Both the position numbers and the translations under genes were made by a program. A stretch of 64,000 bases of DNA, taken from assembly GCA_026706385.1 (NCBI GenBank), contig JAPOYV010000108.1, positions 120,950 through 184,949 on the forward strand, written 5' to 3'. The notes under the pieces are model-generated. The model was not told where the DNA came from and did not search any database. It saw only the letters and a program-made list of their open reading frames with translations. Source of the stretch: Gammaproteobacteria bacterium. Its GTDB lineage: Bacteria; Pseudomonadota; Gammaproteobacteria; Pseudomonadales; Azotimanducaceae. This document shows, in pieces, positions 44,626-51,990 of the stretch. Every line of letters begins with the position of its first letter. The stretch's first letter is position 1.

Positions 44626-45768
44626 ATGACCCGACCCCCCGCACGGCCGCTGGACGGCATCCTGGTCGTCGCGCTCGAACAAGCCGTGGCGGCGCCGCTG
44701 GCCTCTTGTCGCCTCGCGGACGCCGGGGCACGCGTCATCAAGCTCGAGCGCGACGGCGGCGACTTCGCGCGTGGGTACGACACCGCGGCCAACGGCCAGT
44801 CGGCCTACTTCGCCTGGTTGAACCGCGGCAAGGAGTCGCTTGTCGTCGACATCAAGAAGCCCGCCGACCGCGACCTCGTGCTGCGCGTCCTCACCCGTGC
44901 CGACGTATTCATCCAGAACCTTGCCGTCGGGGCCGCGGCCCGGTCGGGACTGGGCTCCGACGACTTGCGCAAGCGATTCCCGCGGCTCATCACCTGCGAC
45001 ATCTCGGGGTACGGCGAGACTGGTCCGTACGCCGACATGAAGGCCTACGACCTGCTTGTGCAGGCCGAGGTCGGTCTCATCTCGATCAACGGCGCGCCGG
45101 GCGAATACGGCCGCGTGGGCGTGTCGATCTGCGATTACGCCACCGGCCTTTCGGCCGTCCTCGCGATCAACGAAGCGCTGGTTGAACGAGGGCGTACCGG
45201 TCGCGGCACCGCGATCAAGGTGTCCCTCTTCGACGTCCTCGCGGAGCTCATGTCCGTACCGCTGCTGCAGCACGACTACACCGGTGCCGGGCCGGAACGC
45301 ATCGGCCTCGCGCACCCGTCGATCACGCCTTACGGCGGCTTCGCGACCAGCGACGGGGCAACCCTCGTGATCTCCGTGCAGAACGACCGCGAGTGGGCGG
45401 CGCTCGCGACGGAGGTACTCGAACGCCCGGAGTTGGTCGACGACCCGCTCTACGCGACCAATCCGGCACGCATGCAACGCCGCGCGGAGGTGGACGGCCT
45501 CGTGCAGGAGTTCTTCTCCCGCCACGACCGCGCTGCCATGGAGGCCAAGCTTCGCGCCGCGCGCATCGCCTATGGTGCGGTCAACGACTTGACGGACCTG
45601 TCGGGCCATCCGCACCTGCGCCGCCAACGCGTACTGAGCGAGACCGGCGAGATCGACCTGCCCGCACACCCCAACGCCGCCGTGGCCTGGTCGACGGCGC
45701 CGAGCCTGCCGCGCATCGGCGAACACTCCGCCGGGATCCGGCGCGAATTCGCAACATCCATCAAGTAA
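44626..45768 (+). CDS. CaiB/BaiF family CoA-transferase
   Basis: A 380-residue class III CoA-transferase that moves CoA between acyl groups through an aspartyl-CoA intermediate. ARVIKLERDGGDFARGYD, WLNRGKESLVVDIKKPADR and ITCDISGYGETGPYADMKAYDLLVQAEVGL are diagnostic; the aspartate of AYDLLVQ is the expected catalytic residue. Later GRGTAIKVSLFDVLAELM and the C-terminal swap region IAYGAVNDLTDLSGHPHLRRQ complete the fold. The acyl substrate is not evident. The next gene begins nine bases downstream, so cotranscription with the PPOX-like and SelW-like genes is likely. Confidence 0.92.
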   Translation: MTRPPARPLDGILVVALEQAVAAPLASCRLADAGARVIKLERDGGDFARGYDTAANGQSAYFAWLNRGKESLVVDIKKPADRDLVLRVLTRADVFIQNLAVGAAARSGLGSDDLRKRFPRLITCDISGYGETGPYADMKAYDLLVQAEVGLISINGAPGEYGRVGVSICDYATGLSAVLAINEALVERGRTGRGTAIKVSLFDVLAELMSVPLLQHDYTGAGPERIGLAHPSITPYGGFATSDGATLVISVQNDREWAALATEVLERPELVDDPLYATNPARMQRRAEVDGLVQEFFSRHDRAAMEAKLRAARIAYGAVNDLTDLSGHPHLRRQRVLSETGEIDLPAHPNAAVAWSTAPSLPRIGEHSAGIRREFATSIK

Positions 45769-45777
45769 AGGACGACC

Positions 45778-46248
45778 ATGCCCTCGCGACGCAAGCTCAT
45801 CGAACTGACGGACGACGAAATCCGCGACTACCTCGACGCCGAGAAGACACTGATCATCGTCAGCAACGGACGCAACGGCTACCCCCATCCCATGCCGATG
45901 TGGTTCGAACAGGACCGGGATGGCTGCCTCTATTGCACGACGTTCGGCAAGAGCCAGAAGGTGTTGAATTGGCGTCGCGATCCCAAGGCGACGCTGCTCG
46001 TCGAGTCCGGCGAGGAGTATGCGGAGCTAAAGGGCGTCATGATCTACGCCCGCTGCGAAGTCATCGACGACCCCGAGCAAGTGATCGACACGCTCGTCGC
46101 CATCAATACCGACGGCGAGCAATCCGACGCGGCCCAGCGCGAACTGCGCGACTCCGTGGCGCGACGGGCCGCGAAACGCGTCCTGTTAAAGTTCGTCCCC
46201 GAGCGGTATGTTAGCTGGGACCACGCCAAGCTCGGCGGTCGCTACTGA
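45778..46248 (+). CDS. Pyridoxamine 5'-phosphate oxidase-fold protein
   Basis: A 156-residue split-barrel flavin-binding-type protein. TLIIVSNGRNGYPHPMPMWFEQDRDG (in pieces TLIIVSNGRNGYPHPMPMW) and LYCTTFGKSQKVLNWRRDP match PPOX-class proteins of the kind often called F420- or FMN-dependent, with ATLLVESGEEYAELKGVMI following. The fold would bind flavin or F420 at the dimer interface; the reaction is unknown. It is preceded by AAAGGA just before the ATG. The next gene, a SelW-like selenoprotein, begins 20 bases downstream. Confidence 0.85.
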   Translation: MPSRRKLIELTDDEIRDYLDAEKTLIIVSNGRNGYPHPMPMWFEQDRDGCLYCTTFGKSQKVLNWRRDPKATLLVESGEEYAELKGVMIYARCEVIDDPEQVIDTLVAINTDGEQSDAAQRELRDSVARRAAKRVLLKFVPERYVSWDHAKLGGRY

Positions 46249-46268
46249 ACCCCAAGGGAGCCATGGTC

Positions 46269-46490
46269 ATGGATATCTCGATCACCTACTGCACTTCCTG
46301 AGGCTACAAGCCCGTCGCGGTCAGTTTGGCTGCAAAGATCAAGGATGCGTTCGGCGAGGAGTCGTTTCTCATCGAGGGTGCCGGCGGCATCTTCGACGTG
46401 AACGTCGACGGCAAGCTCGTCTACTCGAAGCACGAGACCGGGGAATTCCCCGACGAGGACGCGCTAATCGGCGAGTTGCGAACGCTCTGA
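46269..46490 (+). CDS. SelW-like (Rdx family) selenoprotein with in-frame UGA
   Basis: Read through the TGA at 46299-46301 as selenocysteine, the 73-residue product opens MDISITYCTSUGYKPVAVS, giving the CxxU redox motif of the thioredoxin-like Rdx family (SelW/SelT/SelH). The rest, including LAAKIKDAFGEESF, GGIFDVNVDGKLVYSKHETG and EFPDEDALIGEL, is what I expect downstream in that family. Stopping at the TGA would leave a ten-residue peptide. AGGGAG is eight bases from the ATG at 46269; an ATG six bases earlier is too close. The role is probably thiol redox chemistry. The organism must encode SelA, SelB, SelC and SelD, none of which is in the window. Confidence 0.88.
46317..46333 (+). promoter_or_regulatory. 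Predicted bacterial SECIS hairpin
   Basis: GCGGUC, loop AGUUU, GGCUGC folds by hand into a six-pair stem with two G-U pairs. The apical loop starts 22 bases after the UGA and has G in its second position, within the limits usually quoted for bacterial SECIS elements. A small GGCU-ACA-AGCC stem lies immediately after the UGA. Hand fold only. Confidence 0.5.
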
Positions 46491-46498
46491 GCGACCCG

Positions 46499-46522
46499 GC
46501 GCTCCCTCGCTGCAAGGGACGC
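46499..46522. terminator. Hairpin between the convergent selW-like and ahcY genes
   Basis: GCG-(C)-TCCCT, seven-base loop, AGGGA-CGC: eight pairs with one bulged base, placed exactly between the two stop codons. No T-run, so termination is only plausible. Confidence 0.35.
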
Positions 46523-46523
46523 G

Positions 46524-47885
46524 TCAGTACTTGTACGTCTCCGGCTTGAAGGGCCCGGACGAGGCGACGTTGATGTAGTCCGCCTGCGCCCTCGTCAAAC
46601 GCGTGACGACGCCGCCGAAGCCTTCGACCATGAGTTGCGCCACTTCCTCGTCGAGCTTCTTGGGCAGTACCTCGACCGTCACCGGCGCCCGTTGATCCGG
46701 ATCCTGGCCCGCCCAGCCTTGCTCGTATAGGTGCATCTGCGCCAAGACCTGGTTGGCGAACGAACCGTCCATCACGCGGGACGGATGGCCCATGGCATTG
46801 CCCAGGTTCACCAGACGGCCTTCCGAAAGCAGGATGACGTAGTCGGCGGGATCGTCGCTGCGAAACACCTGGTGCACCTGGTCCTTGACCACCTGCCAGC
46901 GCCAGTTCTCGCGCATGAAGGCGGTGTCGATCTCGTTGTCGAAGTGCCCGATGTTGCACACGATCGCCCCGCGCTTGACCGACCGCAGCATGGCCGCGTC
47001 GCAGACATTGGTGTTGCCGGTGCAGGTAACGATCAGGTCCGTCTCGCCGAGCAGGCGGTGGTCGATGTCCTCGACCCGGCCCGTGTTGTTGCCCCCCGCA
47101 TACGCCGAGACCACCTCGTAGCCGTCCATGCACGCCTGCATGGCGCAGATCGGGTCAACCTCGACGATGCGTACGATCATGCCTTCCTGGCGCAGGCTGG
47201 CCGATGACCCCTTGCCGACGTCGCCGTAGCCGATGACCATGGCGCGTTTGCCGGCCATGAGCATGTCCGTCGCCCGCTTGATCGCGTCGTTCAGGCTGTG
47301 CCGGCATCCGTAGCGGTTGTCGTTCTTCGACTTCGTGACCGAGTCGTTGACGTTGATCGCGGGCACCTTGAGCGAGTGCTCGGCGAGCATCTCTAGCAGT
47401 CGGTGCACGCCCGTCGTGGTCTCTTCGCTCAGCCCATGGATCGTCTTGAGCATCCGCGGGTACCGGTCGTGCACCATCTGGGTGAGGTCGCCACCGTCAT
47501 CGAGTAGCAGGTTCGCATCCCACGGCGCACCGTCCTTCAGGATCGTCTGCTCGATGCACCACTCGTACTCCTCCTCGGTCTCGCCTTTCCATGCATACAC
47601 CGGGACACCGTCGGCCGCCATCGCCGCCGCGGCATGGTCTTGGGTCGAGAAGATGTTGCACGACGACCAGCGCACCTCCGCGCCGAGTGCAGCGAGCGTC
47701 CGAATCAGCACGGCCGTCTGGATGGTCATGTGGATGCAGCCGATGATCCTGGCGCCTGCGAGCGGTTTGGCGACCTCGTATTTGCGTCTGAGCGCCATCA
47801 GCGCGGGCATCTCGGCTTCCGCCAACGCGATTTCCCGGCGTCCGAACTCCGCCAGTTCAATGTCGGCCACCTTGTAGTCGAGCAT
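46524..47885 (-). CDS. ahcY: S-adenosylhomocysteine hydrolase
   Basis: A 453-residue NAD-dependent enzyme that splits SAH into adenosine and homocysteine, recycling methylation by-product. [21 protein letters not shown] and [15 protein letters not shown] open the substrate domain; [22 protein letters not shown] (in part [14 protein letters not shown]) is the hinge and catalytic lysine region, with [14 protein letters not shown] as the NAD site. The C-terminus FKPETYKY is invariant in the family. A SAH riboswitch is common upstream of such genes, but only 60 bp separate it from the HAD gene and I see none. It supports the methyltransferase in the glycan locus and others. Confidence 0.97.
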   Translation of the reverse strand: MLDYKVADIELAEFGRREIALAEAEMPALMALRRKYEVAKPLAGARIIGCIHMTIQTAVLIRTLAALGAEVRWSSCNIFSTQDHAAAAMAADGVPVYAWKGETEEEYEWCIEQTILKDGAPWDANLLLDDGGDLTQMVHDRYPRMLKTIHGLSEETTTGVHRLLEMLAEHSLKVPAINVNDSVTKSKNDNRYGCRHSLNDAIKRATDMLMAGKRAMVIGYGDVGKGSSASLRQEGMIVRIVEVDPICAMQACMDGYEVVSAYAGGNNTGRVEDIDHRLLGETDLIVTCTGNTNVCDAAMLRSVKRGAIVCNIGHFDNEIDTAFMRENWRWQVVKDQVHQVFRSDDPADYVILLSEGRLVNLGNAMGHPSRVMDGSFANQVLAQMHLYEQGWAGQDPDQRAPVTVEVLPKKLDEEVAQLMVEGFGGVVTRLTRAQADYINVASSGPFKPETYKY

Positions 47886-47945
47886 GGAAGGTCCCTATGC
47901 GAGCGGATGGCGCACCATACCAGCAGCGCAAGCGATGGCAATGCT

Positions 47946-48806
47946 CTAGAAATCGAACAGATGTTCGATTAGAGAGGCCACGCCGTCCTCGTCGTTCCTT
48001 CCCGTTGTCCACGCAGCAGCCGCCTTCACCGTCGGATCCGCATTGCCCATGGCGACGCCGAATCCCGCGCCCCGGATCATCGGCAAGTCGTTCAGCGCAT
48101 CCCCAACGGCGCAGATGGTGTTCTCGGCGACACCGATCCGTGCTGCGTAGCGCTTGAGCGCCGTCCACTTGCTGACCCCGCCGACGATCACCTCCAGGTA
48201 CCAGCCTGGCGTCTTCTTGGATGGCACAAGGACGGTCTCGTGTCGTCCCAAGGCGGCGATGTCGGCCTCCAGTGCCCCGAGCTCTTCGCGGCCGCCGAAG
48301 CAGCCGACGACGAGCACGTCCTCGTGCCGGCTCCGGACAATGGACGGATCCGAGCTGCCCACGGGGCCGCCAAATCGCACGTAGGACTCCGTCGGGCCAT
48401 TCCACGGAACACTCGCATCGACGACGAAGTCCGGCCCACCGAGCGCATGGGCATCCCTTTGCAGGATCAACGCCAAGCCATGCTCCCGGGCGAGTACCAG
48501 CAGGTCGTCGATGTGCGCCGGATCGAACGCCACCGCGTCCAGGGTTCTACCGTCGGCCCCCTTGGTCAACGAGCCGCCGAGACAGACCACGGGCAGCGCC
48601 AGCCCAAGCGATGACAGCACCGCCCGGGCCGTCCGGTAGCGCCGTCCTGTCGCCAATACCAGGGCCATCCGCCCATGGGCGACCTGCATCGCTGCACGGG
48701 TCGGAGGCGTAACAAGGTCACCCTCGCTCACCAACGTACCGTCGATATCAACGGCGAGCAGGCGAATCGCCTTGCCGGGGTCGGTCGCACCCACGTTTGG
48801 CTCCAC
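47946..48806 (-). CDS. HAD-superfamily Cof-type sugar/nucleotide phosphatase
   Basis: A 286-residue HAD hydrolase of the Cof type. Motif I is LLAVDIDGTLVSEGD, motif II VLATGRRYRTAR, motif III the lysine in SKWTALKRYA and motif IV AVGDALNDLPMIRGAGFGVAMGNA. The C2 cap domain sits between motifs II and III. Members dephosphorylate sugar phosphates or flavin/PLP-type compounds; substrate not predicted. It lies 60 bp upstream of ahcY on the same strand and diverges from rmlA over 74 bp. Confidence 0.88.
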   Translation of the reverse strand: MEPNVGATDPGKAIRLLAVDIDGTLVSEGDLVTPPTRAAMQVAHGRMALVLATGRRYRTARAVLSSLGLALPVVCLGGSLTKGADGRTLDAVAFDPAHIDDLLVLAREHGLALILQRDAHALGGPDFVVDASVPWNGPTESYVRFGGPVGSSDPSIVRSRHEDVLVVGCFGGREELGALEADIAALGRHETVLVPSKKTPGWYLEVIVGGVSKWTALKRYAARIGVAENTICAVGDALNDLPMIRGAGFGVAMGNADPTVKAAAAWTTGRNDEDGVASLIEHLFDF

Positions 48807-48880
48807 GGGCTATGTGGTACGGTAAACGACATGCTACTCGACGCTCGCGACGGAGCGGCCGGCTTGGGCCGCCATCTGGC

Positions 48881-49792
48881 ATGACCGGCACGGCCACCAA
48901 GGGCATCGTGCTTGCCGGCGGCCGCAACCTGCGCCTACATCCGGTGACCGTGAGCGTGTGCAAGCAACTGCTGCCGGTGTACGACAAGCCGATGGTGTAC
49001 TACCCGCTGACGACGTTGATGCTCGGCGGCGTCCGCGACGTGCTACTCGTGTCCACCCCCCGCGACACGCCACGGCTCGAAGAGCTGCTCGGCGACGGGT
49101 CGCAGTGGGGTATGCAGATCCGCTACGCCGTGCAGAACGAACCACGCGGCATCGCGGAGGCCTTCATCGTCGGCCGCAGTTTCATCGGCGAGTCGGCTGT
49201 TGCGCTGATCCTCGGCGACAACATTTTCTTCGGCAGCGAACTCTCCCAGAAGGCCCGCGCTGCGATCCACGGCAACCGCGGCGCCACCGTGTTCACCTAC
49301 CCGGTCCAGGATCCGCGACATTTCGGTGTGCTCCAACTCGATGCGAACGGCCGGCCCCTGGCGATCGAAGAGAAGCCGCCCAAGCCGAAGTCGAACCTGG
49401 CCGTGACGGGCCTCTACGTCTACGACAACAACGTCGTCGAAATCGCGGAATCGGTTACCCCTTCGGACCGTGGCGAGCTCGAGATCACCGACGTCAACCG
49501 CGTGTACTTGCGCCAGGGTCGGCTCGACGCGGTGCAATTCGGGCGGGGCATGGCCTGGCTCGACACCGGAACACCCGAGTCGCTGCTTCAGGCCAGCCTG
49601 TTCGTGCAGACCATCGAGCATCGGCAAGGATTCAAGATCGCCTGCCCAGAGGAAGTCGCCTGGCGCATGGGTTGGATTGGTGACGAGGAGCTTGCGGGAC
49701 TCGCAAGCAGCTTCAGCGGCCGCCCCTACGGAAGCTACCTCGAGACCCTCCTTGCCGATCCGTCGTCGACGGCTAACGGCTATGCGGATTGA
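48881..49792 (+). CDS. rfbA: Glucose-1-phosphate thymidylyltransferase RmlA
   Basis: A 303-residue enzyme making dTDP-glucose, first step of dTDP-rhamnose synthesis. Strong family segments: KQLLPVYDKPMVYYPLTTLML, LILGDNIFFGSEL, EEKPPKPKSNLAVTGLYVYD and GELEITDVNRVYLRQG. The N-terminal loop normally reads GGxGTRL; here it is GGRNLRL, so the Gly-Thr pair is replaced while the arginine stays. That change is unusual in a site that grips the nucleotide phosphate. ATG at 48881 is followed by TGTATKGIVLAGG. It starts the plus-strand rmlA-rmlC-rmlD-wzm-wzt operon; rmlC overlaps it by eleven bases. Confidence 0.93.
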   Translation: MTGTATKGIVLAGGRNLRLHPVTVSVCKQLLPVYDKPMVYYPLTTLMLGGVRDVLLVSTPRDTPRLEELLGDGSQWGMQIRYAVQNEPRGIAEAFIVGRSFIGESAVALILGDNIFFGSELSQKARAAIHGNRGATVFTYPVQDPRHFGVLQLDANGRPLAIEEKPPKPKSNLAVTGLYVYDNNVVEIAESVTPSDRGELEITDVNRVYLRQGRLDAVQFGRGMAWLDTGTPESLLQASLFVQTIEHRQGFKIACPEEVAWRMGWIGDEELAGLASSFSGRPYGSYLETLLADPSSTANGYAD

Positions 49793-50318
49793 CAGGACGC
49801 CCCTGCAAGGCGTCTTGATCATCCGCCCGGACGTCTTCCGCGACGAGCGCGGCTTCTTCCTCGAGACCTTCCAGGCCGAACGTTACGGCTTGGCCTACGA
49901 GTTCGTCCAGGACAACCATTCCCGTTCGCGACGCGGCGTGCTTCGCGGATTGCACTTCCAGGAACGTTCACCGCAAGGGAAACTGGTTCGCGTCGCACGG
50001 GGCCGTGTCTTCGACGTGGCGGTGGACATCGATCCTTCCTCGCCGACATTCCGACAACACGTCGGCCTAGAACTCGACGACGAGACGCATACGCAGCTCT
50101 TTATACCCCCCGGCTACGCGCATGGCTTTTGTGTGCTCTCCGAAGTCGCGGACTTCGAGTATAAGTGCACGACCTACTACGATGGCGCCGACGGTCGCGG
50201 CGTGCGCTGGGACGACCCGACAATCGGCATTCGATGGCCGGTCGAAAGTCCGACCGTCTCCGCCGCCGATGCGCGGAACCCTTCCCTGGATGGTTATCTC
50301 CGCGGCCGGTCGCTCTAA
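49782..50318 (+). CDS. rfbC: dTDP-4-dehydrorhamnose 3,5-epimerase RmlC
   Basis: A 178-residue cupin-fold epimerase, third step of dTDP-L-rhamnose synthesis. GVLIIRPDVFRDERGFFLETF, RGVLRGLHFQ with the catalytic histidine, LVRVARGRVFDVAVDI, and FIPPGYAHGFCVLSEVADFEYKCTTYY (as FIPPGYAHGFCVLSE then YKCTTYY) are all characteristic. DPTIGIRWPVE closes the chain. Overlaps the rmlA stop by eleven bases and precedes rmlD by eleven, so the three are surely coupled. Confidence 0.95.
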   Translation: MRIDRTPLQGVLIIRPDVFRDERGFFLETFQAERYGLAYEFVQDNHSRSRRGVLRGLHFQERSPQGKLVRVARGRVFDVAVDIDPSSPTFRQHVGLELDDETHTQLFIPPGYAHGFCVLSEVADFEYKCTTYYDGADGRGVRWDDPTIGIRWPVESPTVSAADARNPSLDGYLRGRSL

Positions 50319-50329
50319 GGAGTGCGGAG

Positions 50330-51220
50330 GTGAAAGTCCTGGTTACCGGCCGCCGCGGCCAAGTCGGCAGCGAACTCGCCGGCCTCAACGATGCCGAGTA
50401 CCACGTCACCGCGTTCGACCGAAGCGAGCTCGACGTCACCCGCAGCGGATCGATCGAGCGGCGGATTGACGAAGTAGAGCCGGACCTGATCGTAAACTGT
50501 GCCGCCTACACGGCGGTCGACCTAGCGGAAAACGAGCCGCAACTCGCCTACGCCGTGAATGCGGACGCCTTGGATACCCTGGGCCGCATCTGCCGGCGGC
50601 GCGGAATCAGCATCGTCCATCTGTCCACCGACTACGTCTTCGATGGACGCAAGGCTGAGCCTTACCACGAGGACGATCCGCCCAACCCACTCGGCGTCTA
50701 CGGCGCGTCTAAGCTTGCCGGAGAAGAGTTGCTACGCAACGCGATCGATCAGCACATCATCCTCCGCGTAAGCTGGGTTTTCGGCCGGCTCGGGCGGAGT
50801 TTCGTCGACACGATCCTGCGACTGGCGAGGGAACGGGACACGCTGTCCGTCGTCGACGACCAGATCGGCGCACCATCGCCCGCTACCGCCATCGCCCAGA
50901 CGATCCGTAGATTCAGCGTGCTAGCCAGCAACTCCGCCACCCAATGGGGGACATACCACTTCACCACAACACCGGCACTTTCGTGGTGCGCGTTCGCGCG
51001 CAGAATCGTGTCGCTCGCAGTACATTACGGAGTGCTGGATCGCCTACCGCAAGTGCGCCCGATCGCGTCCGGCGAGTGGCCGTCAAAGGTCAGGCGACCG
51101 CAGAATTCGCGTCTCGATGGACAAAAGGCCGCGGCCGCGTTCCAGTCTCCCGCAGAGTCGTGGGAACCGCATCTGCATGCCTATTTGCGTTCATTGGGCC
51201 ATCACCGAGGCAAACGATGA
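50330..51220 (+). CDS. rfbD: dTDP-4-dehydrorhamnose reductase RmlD
   Basis: A 296-residue short-chain dehydrogenase, last step of dTDP-L-rhamnose synthesis. The dinucleotide fingerprint is VTGRRGQVGSELA; IVNCAAYTAVDLAENEP, LSTDYVFDGRKAEPYHEDD, and the catalytic YGASKLAGE follow. WVFGRLGRSFVDTIL and the C-terminal region EWPSKVRRPQNSRLD are also family-typical. GTG start with AGGAG seven bases upstream. RmlB, the 4,6-dehydratase step, is not encoded in the window and must be elsewhere. Its stop overlaps the exporter permease ATG by four bases. Confidence 0.95.
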   Translation: MKVLVTGRRGQVGSELAGLNDAEYHVTAFDRSELDVTRSGSIERRIDEVEPDLIVNCAAYTAVDLAENEPQLAYAVNADALDTLGRICRRRGISIVHLSTDYVFDGRKAEPYHEDDPPNPLGVYGASKLAGEELLRNAIDQHIILRVSWVFGRLGRSFVDTILRLARERDTLSVVDDQIGAPSPATAIAQTIRRFSVLASNSATQWGTYHFTTTPALSWCAFARRIVSLAVHYGVLDRLPQVRPIASGEWPSKVRRPQNSRLDGQKAAAAFQSPAESWEPHLHAYLRSLGHHRGKR

Positions 51221-51990
51221 CAGCCGCCCTCCTCGAGCTGCGCTACTGGCGATATGCCGCCTATCGTGCCTACCTGAACCTAGTTTCTGACGCAGCACGC
51301 TATCACCTCGGTTGGCTATGGTGGATTCTCGAGCCCTTGGCCATGACTGGTGTCTTCTACGTCGTGTTCAAGTTCTTGCGTGCGCGGGACGAGGACTTCA
51401 TCTACTTTCTCATCGTCGGCGTCACGACCTGGCTCTGGTTCTCCAACAGTGTCAGCAACGCGACGCAGAGTCTGAACGCCGCGAAGGGCCTGATTTCGCA
51501 AATCAGGATACCGAAGCTCATGTTTCCACTCATCAGCATCATGGCGGGGACGTACAAGCAGGCATTCGTCTTCGCAATCCTGCTGTTTGTTGTTGCCGCA
51601 CTCGTTGGCGTAGACCCTACGTGGATGTGGTTCCCGCTACTTGTTCTTGTTGAGATCCTCATGATCACTGCGACGGCCACAACGGCAGCACTCGTGTGCG
51701 CATGGCTGCCGGACAGTCGTTTCGTGGTGTCATCCGGGTTGCAGCTATTGATGTTCTGCTCCGGAATCTTTTTCGACATCAATAGCTTTGCACCCGAGGC
51801 CCAATCGTGGTTTTGGCTGAACCCGATCGCTACATTGCTGGACCAATACCGAGCCGTGTTGCTCCATGGCAACGCCCCGGACCTTACCTGGTGTGCGCTG
51901 GTCGCCAGCTCGTGCCTCTTGTGGGTGGCTGTTCTGAGTCACGTCTACAGGCGGTATGACCATAGCCTGACGCGCAGGATCATCGCGTAA
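51217..51990 (+). CDS. wzm: ABC-2 type polysaccharide exporter permease (Wzm-like)
   Basis: A 257-residue membrane protein with about six helices: LEPLAMTGVFYVVFKFL, FIYFLIVGVTTWLWF, AFVFAILLFVVAALVG, MWFPLLVLVEILMI, LQLLMFCSGIFFDI and LVASSCLLWVAVLSHV. RYHLGWLWWILEPL near the N-terminus and a cytoplasmic helix before it fit the Wzm/TagG (ABC-2) family that exports lipid-linked O-antigen, capsule or teichoic-type chains across the inner membrane. Coupled on both sides: ATGA overlap with rmlD and TAATG with the ATPase gene. The exported chain is probably made by the nearby glycosyltransferases. Confidence 0.88.
   Translation: MTAALLELRYWRYAAYRAYLNLVSDAARYHLGWLWWILEPLAMTGVFYVVFKFLRARDEDFIYFLIVGVTTWLWFSNSVSNATQSLNAAKGLISQIRIPKLMFPLISIMAGTYKQAFVFAILLFVVAALVGVDPTWMWFPLLVLVEILMITATATTAALVCAWLPDSRFVVSSGLQLLMFCSGIFFDINSFAPEAQSWFWLNPIATLLDQYRAVLLHGNAPDLTWCALVASSCLLWVAVLSHVYRRYDHSLTRRIIA

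Noticed and set aside
46269..46301. Short ten-codon peptide ending at TGA as a pseudogene remnant
   Set aside because: Coding signal, family match and the CxxU pattern continue without damage through the TGA to 46490, favouring selenocysteine.
47886..47945. SAH riboswitch upstream of ahcY
   Set aside because: Only 60 bp are available and no matching pseudoknot-like pairing was seen.
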